Assembly (NCBI RefSeq): GCF_001514065.1
Contig: NZ_KQ948425.1
Location: 27,366-91,365, forward strand
Length of the DNA: 64,000 bases
Direction: 5' to 3'
Origin: Streptomyces antibioticus
GTDB lineage: Bacteria; Actinomycetota; Actinomycetes; Streptomycetales; Streptomycetaceae
A program made the position numbers and the translations under genes. This document shows positions 34,886 through 43,687 of the stretch, one piece after another; position 1 is the stretch's first letter; each line of letters opens with the position of its first letter. A model generated the notes under the pieces. That model ran no database searches. It was not told the DNA's origin and saw nothing but the letters and a program-made list of their open reading frames with translations.

Positions 34886-35302
34886 ATGACAACAGCCACG
34901 CAGACCTCGCGGACCGTGGCCGAGAAGTTTCCGGAACACCTCGGCCGGCAGGACCGCGACAGCATCCAGGAACTGTTCACCGATCAGATCGACCGGTATG
35001 CCCCCGACAGCACCGCGCCGCCCTGGACCGGGCACCGCACCCGCCGGGAGGAGGCCGGGCCGTACTTCACCACGATGTGGCAGCACTTCACAAACGGCCA
35101 GAGCAAGGTCGCACTGGAGCGCTTCAACGTCGACTGCGGTGACGTGGGGCTGCCGGCGGTCTTCACACACACCGCCGCACCCACCGGCAAGGAATCCACC
35201 ACACCGGCGGCCCCGCACCTGGCGACCGAGGACGGCCGGATCACCCGCATGCACCTGCCCGAAGACACACCGACCGCCGCCGAGGCGTTCAACGCCAGCT
35301 AA
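34886..35302 (+). CDS. NTF2/SnoaL-like small protein
   Basis: 138 residues: ELFTDQIDRYAPDSTAPPWT, REEAGPYFTTMWQHFTNGQS, ALERFNVDCGDVGLPAVFTH, EDGRITRMHL, the cone-like alpha/beta layout of SnoaL/NTF2-like proteins. Its function is open; relatives are isomerases, cyclases or ketone-handling enzymes. The promoter holds Rrf2 site 2. Confidence 0.75.
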   Translation: MTTATQTSRTVAEKFPEHLGRQDRDSIQELFTDQIDRYAPDSTAPPWTGHRTRREEAGPYFTTMWQHFTNGQSKVALERFNVDCGDVGLPAVFTHTAAPTGKESTTPAAPHLATEDGRITRMHLPEDTPTAAEAFNAS

Positions 35303-35435
35303 GCGCAGGGACCTCAGGGACCCCCGCGGCCCGGGACAGCCGGGCACACGGTCCGCCGACGCAGGCCAGGACCGGATCCGACCGCACCCCCACCAGCGCG
35401 AAAGCGCACCCCCACATCACACACCAGGAGGAACA

Positions 35436-35894
35436 ATGAACACCACCAGCGACATCCAGAAGCGCCGCGAAGAAACTGCCGTCAACTACTTCCGCATGGT
35501 GGACGCCGGCAACCCCGCAGTCATCGACCTCTTCACCGACGACGCCCGCATGTTCTACCCGAAGCTCGGCATCGCACGAGGAAAGGCACAGATCGCAGCG
35601 TTCGCCCAGGGCCTCGGCCGGGAAATCGCATCGCTCACCCACGAGATCGAAGGCTTCACCGTGCTGACGTCCGGGAACCACGTGATCGTCGAGGGCATGG
35701 AAAGAGGAACAACGACCTCAGGCGTGGACTTCCCCGACGGCATCTCCTCCTTCGGACTGTTCTGCAACGTCTTCGAGTTCGAGGGCGAACTCATCAAGAG
35801 GGTCCACATCTACGTGGACCCGGACTTCAACAACACCCACGCCGACGGTGTCGCCTGGGGCAAATCGGTGCAGGACAGCATCACCAGCCTGTAA
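35436..35894 (+). CDS. SnoaL/NTF2-like protein, second
   Basis: 152 residues; AGGAGG lies five bases before ATG 35436. VNYFRMVDAGNPAVIDLFTD, DARMFYPKLGIARGKAQIAA, FTVLTSGNHVIVEGMERGTT, FEFEGELIKRVHIYVDPDFN fit the nuclear-transport-factor-2 fold. It is in the same direction as the 34886 gene, 133 bases on, and probably belongs to the same Rrf2-controlled unit. Confidence 0.8.
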   Translation: MNTTSDIQKRREETAVNYFRMVDAGNPAVIDLFTDDARMFYPKLGIARGKAQIAAFAQGLGREIASLTHEIEGFTVLTSGNHVIVEGMERGTTTSGVDFPDGISSFGLFCNVFEFEGELIKRVHIYVDPDFNNTHADGVAWGKSVQDSITSL

Positions 35895-36019
35895 TCGACA
35901 GCCCGCACGAGATTCTGGAAGCTTTGCGGGCTCAGCCCTGTAAACGGGGTTATCCAACACGGCTCCGACGACGTGATCACACCAGCCACATCAAGATCAT
36001 TCCGCCGCGTCAGGAAGCG

Positions 36020-36748
36020 TCAGCCACAGGAGCCCCGGGCTTCCGCGACCTCGGGGTACCGGGGGTGTTTCCGCTTGAGCTGGGCCAGGTCACTGAGGTC
36101 GACCCCCGTGGCCGTGCAGTACTGCCTGGCCCAGTCGGCGACAGCCTGCCGGAAGAGGTAGCCGGGCCGTGGCGCTACCGGCTCCTCGCCTCTGTTCTTC
36201 AACTTGGACACAGCCGCCCGTTCCAGATCCTGATCTCCCGAATGCCGGGCCATCAGGATCGCCTGCGCAAGCCGGGCTGGCTCGTTGTTGGTCGGCGCGA
36301 AGGACCAGACGCCGCCTCGGTGAACGTGAGCATCTGCCAGCAGGAGCATGCCCAGGTCGTGGCGATCGTGCACGAAGCCCAGGGAGAGAGGCCCGTACTG
36401 AGTGACAGTGGCAGTGACCTCCGGTGCGAGTGGAGTGCCGCTCGCGGGCCAGGGATAGCAAGCGCCCTGGGGGATGTTGGTTGGATTCACGCTGCCGGAT
36501 GGCCTGGGGTGGTCGATCCGGATGCTCATTCCGCCGAAGCGGTCCATCCGGTCGCGGAGGGCGGTGTCGTACGAGTGGACCATCCAGCCAAAGATTGACC
36601 GGTCGTAGCGGTCCTTCCAGATCGACAGTGTGGTGTGCAGGTCCCCCCGGACGAACGTCAGGTCGCCGCCCTCGACGCCGGCAGGGACCATCCCGAGCAA
36701 ATCGGCGAACTCGTCCGCCATCCTGCGCATCGTCCAAGGCCGCCTCAC
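36020..36748 (-). CDS. Hypothetical protein, 242 residues
   Basis: DEFADLLGMVPAGVEGGDLT, FVRGDLHTTLSIWKDRYDRS, IFGWMVHSYDTALRDRMDRF, with a C-terminal helical part ARLAQAILMARHSGDQDLER, AAVSKLKNRG. Soluble with no signal. Start codons at 36748 (GTG), 36730 and 36721 (ATG) are all possible. No family is recognised. Confidence 0.6.
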   Translation of the reverse strand: MRRPWTMRRMADEFADLLGMVPAGVEGGDLTFVRGDLHTTLSIWKDRYDRSIFGWMVHSYDTALRDRMDRFGGMSIRIDHPRPSGSVNPTNIPQGACYPWPASGTPLAPEVTATVTQYGPLSLGFVHDRHDLGMLLLADAHVHRGGVWSFAPTNNEPARLAQAILMARHSGDQDLERAAVSKLKNRGEEPVAPRPGYLFRQAVADWARQYCTATGVDLSDLAQLKRKHPRYPEVAEARGSCG

Positions 36749-36911
36749 GACGGCATGCTAAGCGCTGGCCGACAGCGTTGTGACCTGCAGGACCAGGATC
36801 AGGACCCCACCCCTTACCGGAAGCAACCCAAAGATCAATTACGGGACAGCGTGCTGAGCCCTGGCAGCGTCCCGTCGTCGCGGAGCGTCACAGGTCGCAG
36901 TCGCGGCTGGT

Positions 36912-37379
36912 TCACACCTGTTCCTGGTAGACCCTGATGCCCATGGGAGGAAAGGTGCGGACGATCCTCCAGAATCCGTGCAGCCGCAACTCCTCGACCC
37001 AGCTGTCGAGTTCCTCGTCCGCGCCGTGGAAGAACCACGACTCAAAATGCCCCAGCGCACGAAGTTGACGCACGGGTTCGTACCGCAGCTCGCAGTGAAG
37101 CTGAAGGTAATGGTCATGCTCGCCCGAGGCATCGCAGACCTCGAACTGCCGGACAAAATCCAGGAGGAAGACAGGCGGCCCATCGAAAGCGTAGGTTCCG
37201 TACTGGCAGAGCAAGCCATCCGCGTCAGGGACACTCGCCACATCGAAGCGCTGCGAGCCGAAACGCACGAACCTCAGCCACACCTCGTCCACACCCAGTG
37301 CGGCGAGAGGCCGTTGCCCCCAACCCAGCTCATGCCGAAGCCACTCCCGGGCCTGCCCTATCGGCACTCTCTTCGACAT
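36912..37379 (-). CDS. Hypothetical protein, 155 residues
   Basis: ATG 37379 begins SKRVPIGQAREWLRHELGWG, QRPLAALGVDEVWLRFVRFG, then FVRQFEVCDASGEHDHYLQL and DEELDSWVEELRLHGFWRIV. Mixed alpha/beta, acidic and Trp-rich; it could be immunity-like by composition. No family is recognised. Confidence 0.6.
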   Translation of the reverse strand: MSKRVPIGQAREWLRHELGWGQRPLAALGVDEVWLRFVRFGSQRFDVASVPDADGLLCQYGTYAFDGPPVFLLDFVRQFEVCDASGEHDHYLQLHCELRYEPVRQLRALGHFESWFFHGADEELDSWVEELRLHGFWRIVRTFPPMGIRVYQEQV

Positions 37380-37544
37380 TGCTGTCCGTCCCGGTCGCGA
37401 GGAAGTCTGGCGTCTCGCATCAATCCTCCCAGCCCGCCACCATCGCCGGCACAACCACAACGGCCACAGAGCCCGTGGCGAGACGCTACCGAAGCAGGAA
37501 CATCCTGCGGACGAATCCGAATCCGAATCCGGCACGGCCGTAGA

Positions 37545-37789
37545 GCCGCCACCGTGTCGCCGAATGGGCCTACGCCAACAACGCCGAGATCGCCTACACC
37601 CCGACCAACAGCTCATGACTCAACCACATCAAGGCCCAGTTCACCGCCCTGCGCTACTTCGCCCCCGACGGCACCGACCAGCCCACCCACAAGGCAGAGC
37701 AGCATGATCCGCCGCTACCTCATCTGGCGGAACAAGAACGCCGCCGACAAGCGCCTCAAAGCCCTCGTACACAGAGTCAATGCAGCCTG
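37545..37789 (+). pseudogene. IS630-family transposase, C-terminal remnant
   Basis: RHRVAEWAYANNAEIAYTPT, NSS then a stop and LNHIKAQFTALRYFAPDGTD, QPTHKA, then a frame change to IRRYLIWRNKNAADKRLKAL, VHRVNAA. This is the usual C-terminus, with a TGA where relatives have Trp. Neither end of the element is preserved. Confidence 0.75.
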
Positions 37790-37798
37790 ACCTGCATA

Positions 37799-38182
37799 TC
37801 ACCATCGGTGCAGGAAGCTCCGGACGTCGTCATAGCCGTCCAGAGCCCGACCATCCACGTCCGTCGGGTCCGCCTCGGCCCGCGTCGCCAGCGCCTTGGC
37901 CACTGCCAGGGCTTCCTCACTGAGACGCCCGAAGCGTCGGGCGGCGTGTCCCAGGCACAGGCCAGCCAGCCCGAGCAGCGGACTTCCCGGCACAGCCCGC
38001 GTCCCGATCTGCACGCACCAGTACTCGACGAACTCCGCGTCGTCGTCGCTCAACGCGGTCCCGACCAGGACACTCGCCGCCTCACCCTCACACGAGCGGT
38101 CGAGCAAAGCCCGCTCCACCGCCTCGACCACAACCTCGTGAGGCAGCGCAGGAGGGTTCTCGAAGCTCAGATGAGAGTGCAC
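37799..38182 (-). CDS. Helical hypothetical protein (HEAT-like)
   Basis: 127 residues: ENPPALPHEVVVEAVERALL, ALSDDDAEFVEYWCVQIGTR, PGSPLLGLAGLCLGHAARRF, EEALAVAKALATRAEADPTD. Relatives with this HEAT-like layout commonly sit by immunity genes, but a role cannot be assigned from this alone. Confidence 0.6.
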   Translation of the reverse strand: MHSHLSFENPPALPHEVVVEAVERALLDRSCEGEAASVLVGTALSDDDAEFVEYWCVQIGTRAVPGSPLLGLAGLCLGHAARRFGRLSEEALAVAKALATRAEADPTDVDGRALDGYDDVRSFLHRW

Positions 38183-38199
38183 CCCGCGAGACTACGCGG

Positions 38200-38560
38200 A
38201 CCGCGCGATCCCCACCCGACCGCCAACACCAGGGCGAACGCTGCCTGATGCGGCACCAGGACGGGGGCTGCCGGCTGGTGAGAGCGGCCACCGCGGTGGC
38301 GGCGAGGGTGAAGAGGTGACGGCAGCCGGCGGCGTCGGTGTCGACCTCGCGGGCGATGAACGCGCCGTCGAAGAACGCCATCAGCAGGCGGGCGAGGTCC
38401 TGGGTCATCTGGCCGCGTTGCGCCGCCGGCAGGTCCGGCAGGTGATGTGCCATCGCGTTGCCGAGTATGCCGAGGCCGCGCTTTCGTACGCCGGTGGCGG
38501 TGCGCAGCAGGGCCGGATCGTCACCGCGCTCAAGAACGAGGATGTCCAAGACCTGATCAC
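38200..38560 (-). pseudogene. TetR-family regulator, C-terminal remnant
   Basis: The minus frame DPALLRTATGVRKRGLGILG, NAMAHHLPDLPAAQRGQMTQ, DLARLLMAFFDGAFIAREVD, CRHLFTLAATAVAAL is a TetR C-terminal helical domain. The HTH is absent; upstream sequence is replaced by an IS5 element at about 38560, which probably removed it. Confidence 0.55.
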
Positions 38561-39156
38561 CTGGGACATCAAGGCTGACGCCACCGTCGTCCGTGCCCAC
38601 CAGCATGCCGCCGGGGCGCGAAAAGGGGGACCTCCAGAAAGAGCGCCCGGCGGCGTCACGACCGAGCCCGCCGACCACGCTCCCGGCCGTTCGCGCGGCG
38701 GCCTGACCACGAACACTCCACCTGGCCGTCGAGCAGCGGCAAAAGCCTACGTCCATCGTCATCACCGCAGGGCAGCGGGGAGACTCCCCGCAGCCCGAGG
38801 TCGTCCCGAGCCATATCCCGACTTCCTCGCCTGGGGCAGGGCAGGCCCCGCACCCGGCCGCGGCGGGTCCGACCGGACCATGCGTACGCCTCTCGCAAGA
38901 ACCGCGCCGCCTGCGCCGGCGCGGCATCCTCTGCACCATCCCGGACAAGGTTGGCCAGGCCCGTAACCGCAAGAAACGCGGCTCCCGTGGCGGCCGCCCG
39001 CCGAAGTGCGACGCAGTCGACTCCCGTGAGCGGCACACGGCCGAGTGCGAAATCATCCACCTCAAAAGGCACCGGGCCATGGCCACGAGGCACGACAAAC
39101 TCGCGGTTCGCTACGCGGCGACCGTCCTGGTCGCGGCCCTCAACGAGTGGCCGTGA
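38560..39156 (+). pseudogene. IS5-family transposase, degraded
   Basis: The start WDIKADATVVRAHQHAAGAR K holds the first catalytic Asp, then frames slip. The middle is only partly readable (HAYASRKNR), and the end is clear: RRRGILCTIPDKVGQARNRK, ERHTAECEIIHLKRHRAMAT (Glu), RHDKLAVRYAATVLVAALNE WP. At least two frame changes; inactive. Confidence 0.75.
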
Positions 39157-39826
39157 CCAGATGACTCAAGACGGGCAGCACACCCCGCAGGTCGTCGTCG
39201 TCCACCGTGACGGTCGCCGCCTCGCGCGCTCCCGCCGATGCGTTGAACGCCACGCTCAACCCGACGGACGCAAACAGCGGCAGGTCGGAGCGACTGTCTC
39301 CAACTGCCCCGCACGAACGGGGAGCCAACCCCAACTCCCGCGCCAGCGCGAGAGCGAAATCTCGCTTGCCGTACTCGTCGAAGTGACGGGCGACCCGGCC
39401 CGTGAACCGGCCGTCGGAGGTCTCCAGCCGAGGGCCGCTGAACGCGTGGAAGTCGAAACGGTCAGTCAGGTAGCTGCCGACTGGAGACCAGGCGAGGGTT
39501 GCCAGTACGGGCACCAACCCCTTCTGCCAACACCAGGCCACCGTCTCCGTGATGCCCGAGACCAAGGGAAGCCCGTCGAGCCAGCCAGAGACCCGGTCTT
39601 CGCGAACTCCCGCCCAGCCGGCCGCGTCCAGCTCGCAGACCTGCCGATTGTCCACGGCACCGCAGGCATAGGCGTCCTCGGCCTTGGCCAACTCATCCCG
39701 ATGGCCTAGGAAGCCAGCCAGAAAGACCGACGAACTCGTACCCGGGACGAGAGTGCCATCGACATCGAAGAACACGACGCCCGCATGACCGGATGACAAC
39801 ACCACCCAAGGATGCCACCACCTCAC
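39140..39826 (-). CDS. HAD-IB family phosphatase
   Basis: Up to 228 residues. Motif I FFDVDGTLVPGTSS, motif II region in LVSGITETVAWCWQKGL, motif III Lys in HFDEYGKRDFALALA and motif IV GAVGDSRSDLPLFASV. Cap-type and size fit SerB-like/HAD-IB hydrolases. The start is uncertain: GTG at 39826, 39805 or 39802. It converges on the IS5 remnant (overlap about 17 bp). Confidence 0.85.
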   Translation of the reverse strand: MRWWHPWVVLSSGHAGVVFFDVDGTLVPGTSSSVFLAGFLGHRDELAKAEDAYACGAVDNRQVCELDAAGWAGVREDRVSGWLDGLPLVSGITETVAWCWQKGLVPVLATLAWSPVGSYLTDRFDFHAFSGPRLETSDGRFTGRVARHFDEYGKRDFALALARELGLAPRSCGAVGDSRSDLPLFASVGLSVAFNASAGAREAATVTVDDDDLRGVLPVLSHLVTATR

Positions 39827-39998
39827 GCAATGCCGGGCCAGTCAGAGGAGCCCCTCCTACCACCGACACACGCCCGAGTGTTCCTCGAGCCAGGACGACA
39901 ACGGCAGCCACCGCCTGTCCGAGATCGAGGACGAGACGGTCGCCCGCCACCGTCACGCACTGGGTCCCGTCTTCCACGCACCCGGCCCTGCTGCCCAT
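39693..39998 (-). CDS. Possible small protein overlapping HAD start
   Basis: ATG 39998 has GGGGAGG six bases upstream. GSRAGCVEDGTQCVTVAGDR, LVLDLGQAVAAVVVLARGTL, VVGGAPLTGPALREVVASLG looks coding to about 39810. Beyond that the frame overlaps the HAD gene. The real gene may end near there after an indel, or be an N-terminal extension of the HAD protein in a shifted frame. Confidence 0.4.
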   Translation of the reverse strand: MGSRAGCVEDGTQCVTVAGDRLVLDLGQAVAAVVVLARGTLGRVSVVGGAPLTGPALREVVASLGGVVIRSCGRRVLRCRWHSRPGYEFVGLSGWLPRPSG

Positions 39999-40254
39999 GC
40001 CGGCCGACCTCCCCTACCCGGTACTGCCCGACTCACCGGCCCACACCGCCGACATCCAACCCTGCCGGGCAACCTGCCGCCCGGGTGCGGCCGCGGACAA
40101 GCACCCGCGCGGACCTCACCCACAGACCGGTGCCCCACCCCGACGTCACCAGCCCCGCCCCCGGTCCTGGCGCGCCGCGCCCCACCCCGCACGCTGAGCG
40201 GATCGTTTTCAGATGTGGCCACCACCTTGCCTACTCGCGCGAGGCGGCACCTGC
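39999..40254. other. Stretch without a recognisable gene
   Basis: Nothing supported on either strand. Confidence 0.3.
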
Positions 40255-40496
40255 CTAGTCATCAGCCTGAGCCCGCAGACCAGAGCGCTTTGCCCTCCGG
40301 CGTCGACGCCGGCGCTCCCCAAGCTCACCCGAGACGATCGCAAGCCCAGCAAACACAGCAGACCCGACGACACCCAATGACTGATTCGTGACCCTGCCGA
40401 GCAGCCAAAAACGACCGTGGCCAGCCCCCACCACGCCACCCACGCGCCGATCACAGACCAACGGGCTCTCCTCACAGCGCCACGGTACGGCGCCAT
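40255..40496 (-). pseudogene. Two-helix small membrane protein, frameshifted
   Basis: From ATG 40496, VIGAWVAWWGLATVVFG is a first membrane helix. After a shift near 40405, LLGRVTNQSLGVVGSAVFAG LAIVSGELGERRRRRRR gives a second helix and a strongly basic tail, ending at 40255. The two parts make one protein of about 80 residues. Confidence 0.4.
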
Positions 40497-40672
40497 TGCT
40501 CGCACGGATCAGAAAGAACCAGAAAGAGCAGGACTCACGGCGAACCCCGACAGCCTCAGGCACTGACAAACACGCGCCGGTACCACCAGCCTGACCGGCC
40601 CGCAGCCGGGGCAGTCCTCGCACGGACCGGACCTGGCGCATCATCCAGGATGACCCTACGAATCAAGACCTG

Positions 40673-40750
40673 GTGACGTTCCTGCACGCACGGCTCGATG
40701 AGGAGGCCGACCTGGCCCGACGCTGCAATGGCGACGGCTGCGGGAAGTGA
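40673..40750 (+). pseudogene. DUF6221-like N-terminal stub
   Basis: A GTG frame TFLHARLDEEADLARRCNGD resembles the N-terminus of Streptomyces DUF6221 proteins (LVxFLxARLDEDE). It stops after 25 codons, where the family is over 100 residues. Confidence 0.35.
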
Positions 40751-40756
40751 CTGAGC

Positions 40757-41245
40757 CTACGTGAGTTCCTTCCGCATCAACGTGCACATCGTCTCGTAGC
40801 GGTGCAACGATCCATCAGAGGCTTGCTCGTCCCACGAATCTGGTTGACGGTCGTACGCGACATAACCCAGCTTTTCGTATAGCGCACGTGCCCTGGGATT
40901 GCTCTCCTCCACACCGAGCTCGGCCTGCCGCAGACCGCGGTTCCTGATCCGCAGTTCTGCGGCTTCAACAAGGAACGTGCCGATCCCGCACGATTGTAAT
41001 GCGGGGTGGACTGCCAGCTGCCACAAAGTGCCGACCCCCTTCTTGACCTGGTAGTCGACGCCGCCTTTCGCCACAGGGATGTCCGTTGCAGCGCAGACCG
41101 CAAGGTAGTCGACCTCGCCGGTCCGGACACGCTCCAACTGCTTGGCGACGCTGGTCAGGTGGTGGTCAGACCCTGCCCACCCGCACGACGCCAGGTCCGC
41201 ATGCACCAAATCACGGGCTGACAGCTTCAACACAAGGTTGATCAT
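40757..41245 (-). CDS. GNAT family N-acetyltransferase
   Basis: About 162 residues from ATG 41245 (an ATG at 41275 is also in frame). VGTLWQLAVHPALQSCGIGT, FLVEAAELRIRNRGLRQAEL gives the acetyl-CoA loop Q-x-x-G-I-G. GVEESNPRARALYEKLGYVA is the usual C-terminal motif. The substrate is unknown. Confidence 0.88.
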   Translation of the reverse strand: MINLVLKLSARDLVHADLASCGWAGSDHHLTSVAKQLERVRTGEVDYLAVCAATDIPVAKGGVDYQVKKGVGTLWQLAVHPALQSCGIGTFLVEAAELRIRNRGLRQAELGVEESNPRARALYEKLGYVAYDRQPDSWDEQASDGSLHRYETMCTLMRKELT

Positions 41246-41429
41246 CTTCACTACCTCCGGCGAGCCAGCATCCATGCCGATCACGCAGGGCGCAAAGCGT
41301 TTCCTCTGCCCGCACTCCTGGCTCACGGGCCACCGCTGCTCAAGCAATCGAACGGAGCCAGCCGCGAGAGGCCACCGCGGATGGCCAGCAGCTGAGACGA
41401 TCTTGCTGTGTCTGATGTGATCACGGCGT

Positions 41430-41992
41430 CCGAGCCGTCCTGGACAGCCCCGTTCACCGGCTCAGCCCGCGGCAGTTCGGCAAGCTGGTCACCGCCCTGC
41501 GGCGCGAAGGTGCGGGCCCGGTTCGCAAGGGTCGGCCATGGAGCCTGCCGCTGCAGGACCGAGTCCTGCTGGTCAGCGCTTAGTGGCGAACGAACCTGAC
41601 GCTGCGGCAACTCGCAGCGCTGTTTTGGAGTATCCAAGTCGGCTGCCGACCGGATCGTCGATCAGCTCGGGCCGTTACGGGCCCTGCGGCAGCGCAAGCG
41701 ATTCCGCAAGGAGACCGTGCTGATCGTGGACGGCACCCTGGTTCCCACCCGTGACCACGCGGTCGCCGAGCAGTCGGAAATCTACCGGTGCTCCACCAAC
41801 CACCAGGTCGTCATCGACGCCAACAGCCGCCTGGTCGTCGCGGTCGGCCGATCGGTGTCCGGCAACCGCAACGACTGCAAGACGTGGGTGGAATCTGGGG
41901 CCAAGACCGCCGTCGGCAACACCATGACGATCGCCGACGGCGGCTACCCGGGCACCGGCGTCGTGATGCCCCATCCGCGCCGCAAAGGCGAC
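41430..41992 (+). pseudogene. IS5-family (IS112-like) transposase, 3'-truncated and shifted
   Basis: RQFGKLVTALRREGAGPVRK, PLQDRVLLVSA, a stop (TAG at about 41581), LTLRQLAALF, a frame change, then LIVDGTLVPTRDHAVAEQSE (first Asp), YRCSTNHQVVIDANSRLVVA, TMTIADGGYPGTGVVMPHPR (second Asp). The Glu-containing C-terminus is replaced by CbiZ sequence at about 41993. Confidence 0.8.
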
Positions 41993-42433
41993 GAACCTGG
42001 GGTCGGGCTGATGACCGCCGCCGACGTCCGGGCGTACCGCCACGCCCGCGACGGCGGTGTCGAGGCCGTCGCCACCATGGGGGCGGGCGTCCGGGACTGG
42101 GCCGCTGCGCCGGAGGAGGCCGTCACAACGGTGACACCCGGCACGATCAACGTCGTCGTGGCGCTGCCGGTGGCGCTGACCGACGCCGCTCTGGTCAACG
42201 CGGTGACCACGGCCACCGAAGCGAAGGTGCAGGCCCTGCTCGACGCGGGCCACGACTGCTCGGGCACTCCCACCAACGCCGTGTGCATCGCCGCCCGCAC
42301 CCCCGGCACCGACGACGAGGCCGTCTCCTTCGCCGGGCCTCGGTCCCCGTGGGGCGGACGCGTGGCCCGGGCGTCCCCCAGGCCGTGCGCTGTGCGGCTC
42401 GGGCGTGACGTGGCGCCTCGCGTCGGCGCGTAG
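41993..42433 (+). pseudogene. cbiZ: CbiZ-like adenosylcobinamide amidohydrolase, C-terminal fragment
   Basis: VGLMTAADVRAYRHARDGGV, PGTINVVVALPVALTDAALV, NAVTTATEAKVQALLDAGHD, TPTNAVCIAARTPG, FAGPRSPWGGRVAR match the C-terminal half of CbiZ, which salvages cobinamide by removing its aminopropanol tail. The frame is continuous with the truncated transposase, forming a chimeric open frame. Near 42370 a one-base slip alters the last residues. Confidence 0.7.
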
Positions 42434-42452
42434 GTGGTGGCGTGCGGCGCGG

Positions 42453-42700
42453 GTGCGGCAGCCGCTCGGCGCGATCATGCCGCCGGCGGAGGCCCAGGCG
42501 CTCTGGGCCGCCGACCTGCTGGAGAGCCAGTGCACCCTGCCGACGCCGTCGGAGATGCTGGCCGAGGTCCGCAACTAACGCGCGCGCACGGCTCATCGCT
42601 ACGTCGCCTCCACCCGGCACACCATCCAGATCAACGCCCGGCCCTATCTCGCCGAACTGGCCAGGCAACGCAGGAAGCGGGCGGTGCGACGCAGGCGCGC
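42453..42700 (+). pseudogene. Flavin-containing monooxygenase, C-terminal fragment with stop
   Basis: QPLGAIMPPAEAQALWAADL, LESQCTLPTPSEMLAEVRN, TAA stop at 42576-42578, then RARTAHRYVASTRHTIQINA, RPYLAELARQRRK. This is the typical C-terminus of FMO-type monooxygenases. Everything upstream, including the FAD and NADPH motifs, is absent. Confidence 0.6.
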
Positions 42701-42885
42701 CACCGTATGCACCAGGGCAAAGGACGTCTCGCCCCGTGATCGTAAGGCCGGTCCGGACCGGTCGCACCGCACACAACGCGCATCACCGCGGCAGCGGCCT
42801 TTACAGTGGAAGGGACACCTCTGCCGGGTCTGCGGCACCTCGTTGCCGCAGCCGGACCGCAGTCTGAGCCGTGCGGAGGTGCACC

Positions 42886-43179
42886 GTGCTGCACAACCCC
42901 CTCATCCCCCGCCGTCCTGAAAGCGATCGCGGATGGATGCGCGACGCCGCCTGCCTGGACGAAGATCCTGAGCTGTTCTTTCCCCTCACCGAGCTGATCA
43001 ACAACCCGCAGGTCGATCACGCCCGGGCCGTCTGCCGTAGATGCGCGGTGCTCCTCCACTGCCGCTTCTGGGCCATCGAGAACGGGGAGGACGCCGGCAT
43101 CTGGGGCGCCACCACAGCGGCCCAACGACGCACCATCCACCGCGCACTGCTCGACGAGCAAGGCGCCGACACGGAATAG
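42886..43179 (+). CDS. WhiB-family iron-sulfur transcription factor
   Basis: About 97 residues from GTG 42886, placed by GGAGG nine bases upstream (a GTG at 42871 is in frame). Four cluster cysteines: DAACLDEDPELFFP and VCRRCAVLLHC. The GIWGA turn is followed by a helical end AAQRRTIHRALLDEQ. Such Wbl proteins partner the principal sigma factor to tune development or stress genes. Confidence 0.93.
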   Translation: MLHNPLIPRRPESDRGWMRDAACLDEDPELFFPLTELINNPQVDHARAVCRRCAVLLHCRFWAIENGEDAGIWGATTAAQRRTIHRALLDEQGADTE

Positions 43180-43311
43180 ACGCCACCCTGAACCCGCACC
43201 CGACCTCCGCCGCCTGTCTCGGGATCGAAGCAGATGTAGAGGCTCGGACCGCTTGGATCGGGCTGCCTTCCACCTGCGGACCACCACCCGAAGCTGCCCG
43301 TTGACGGGTCT

Positions 43312-43680
43312 TCAAAGTTGAGCGGTGCGGAGGTGTCCGCGGGCTCGGCGTGTGGTGACGCAGCGTGTCCGTAGTCGTTGGTTGTCGGCATTGCGGAAGC
43401 CGGACGCGTTACGGGCGACGAGCTTGATCACGCGGTCGATGCCTTCGCTCTTGGCGTTGCTGTGCCCGGTGTCGATGAACGCTTCGGTCTCCGGCCACCA
43501 GCGGCCGACGGTGACGGCGCGCTGCCTCACCTCGTGGATGTCGGAGTTGGCGCACCAGGTGAGGAACTTCCAGCGGGCGTGGCCGGCTTGATGGCGGGCG
43601 GCGCCGGTGCGGGCGCGCGCGAGGAGGGTGCGGAGGTCCTCCTTGGCGATCCATGCCGTCAGCAGGGTTCGAAGCCCCGC
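43312..43680 (-). pseudogene. ISL3-family transposase, C-terminal remnant
   Basis: LRTLLTAWIAKEDLRTLLAR, ARWKFLTWCANSDIHEVRQR, FIDTGHSNAKSEGIDRVIKL (catalytic Glu region), VARNASGFRNADNQRLRTRC. The C-terminal end is intact but the N-terminal three quarters are missing; the fragment abuts the SMI1 gene. Confidence 0.8.
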
Positions 43681-43687
43681 CATTCGT

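Noticed and set aside
33910..34980. A 356-codon minus-strand frame
   Set aside because: Antisense to the Rrf2 gene; only the 33836-34022 fragment in a related frame looks like protein.
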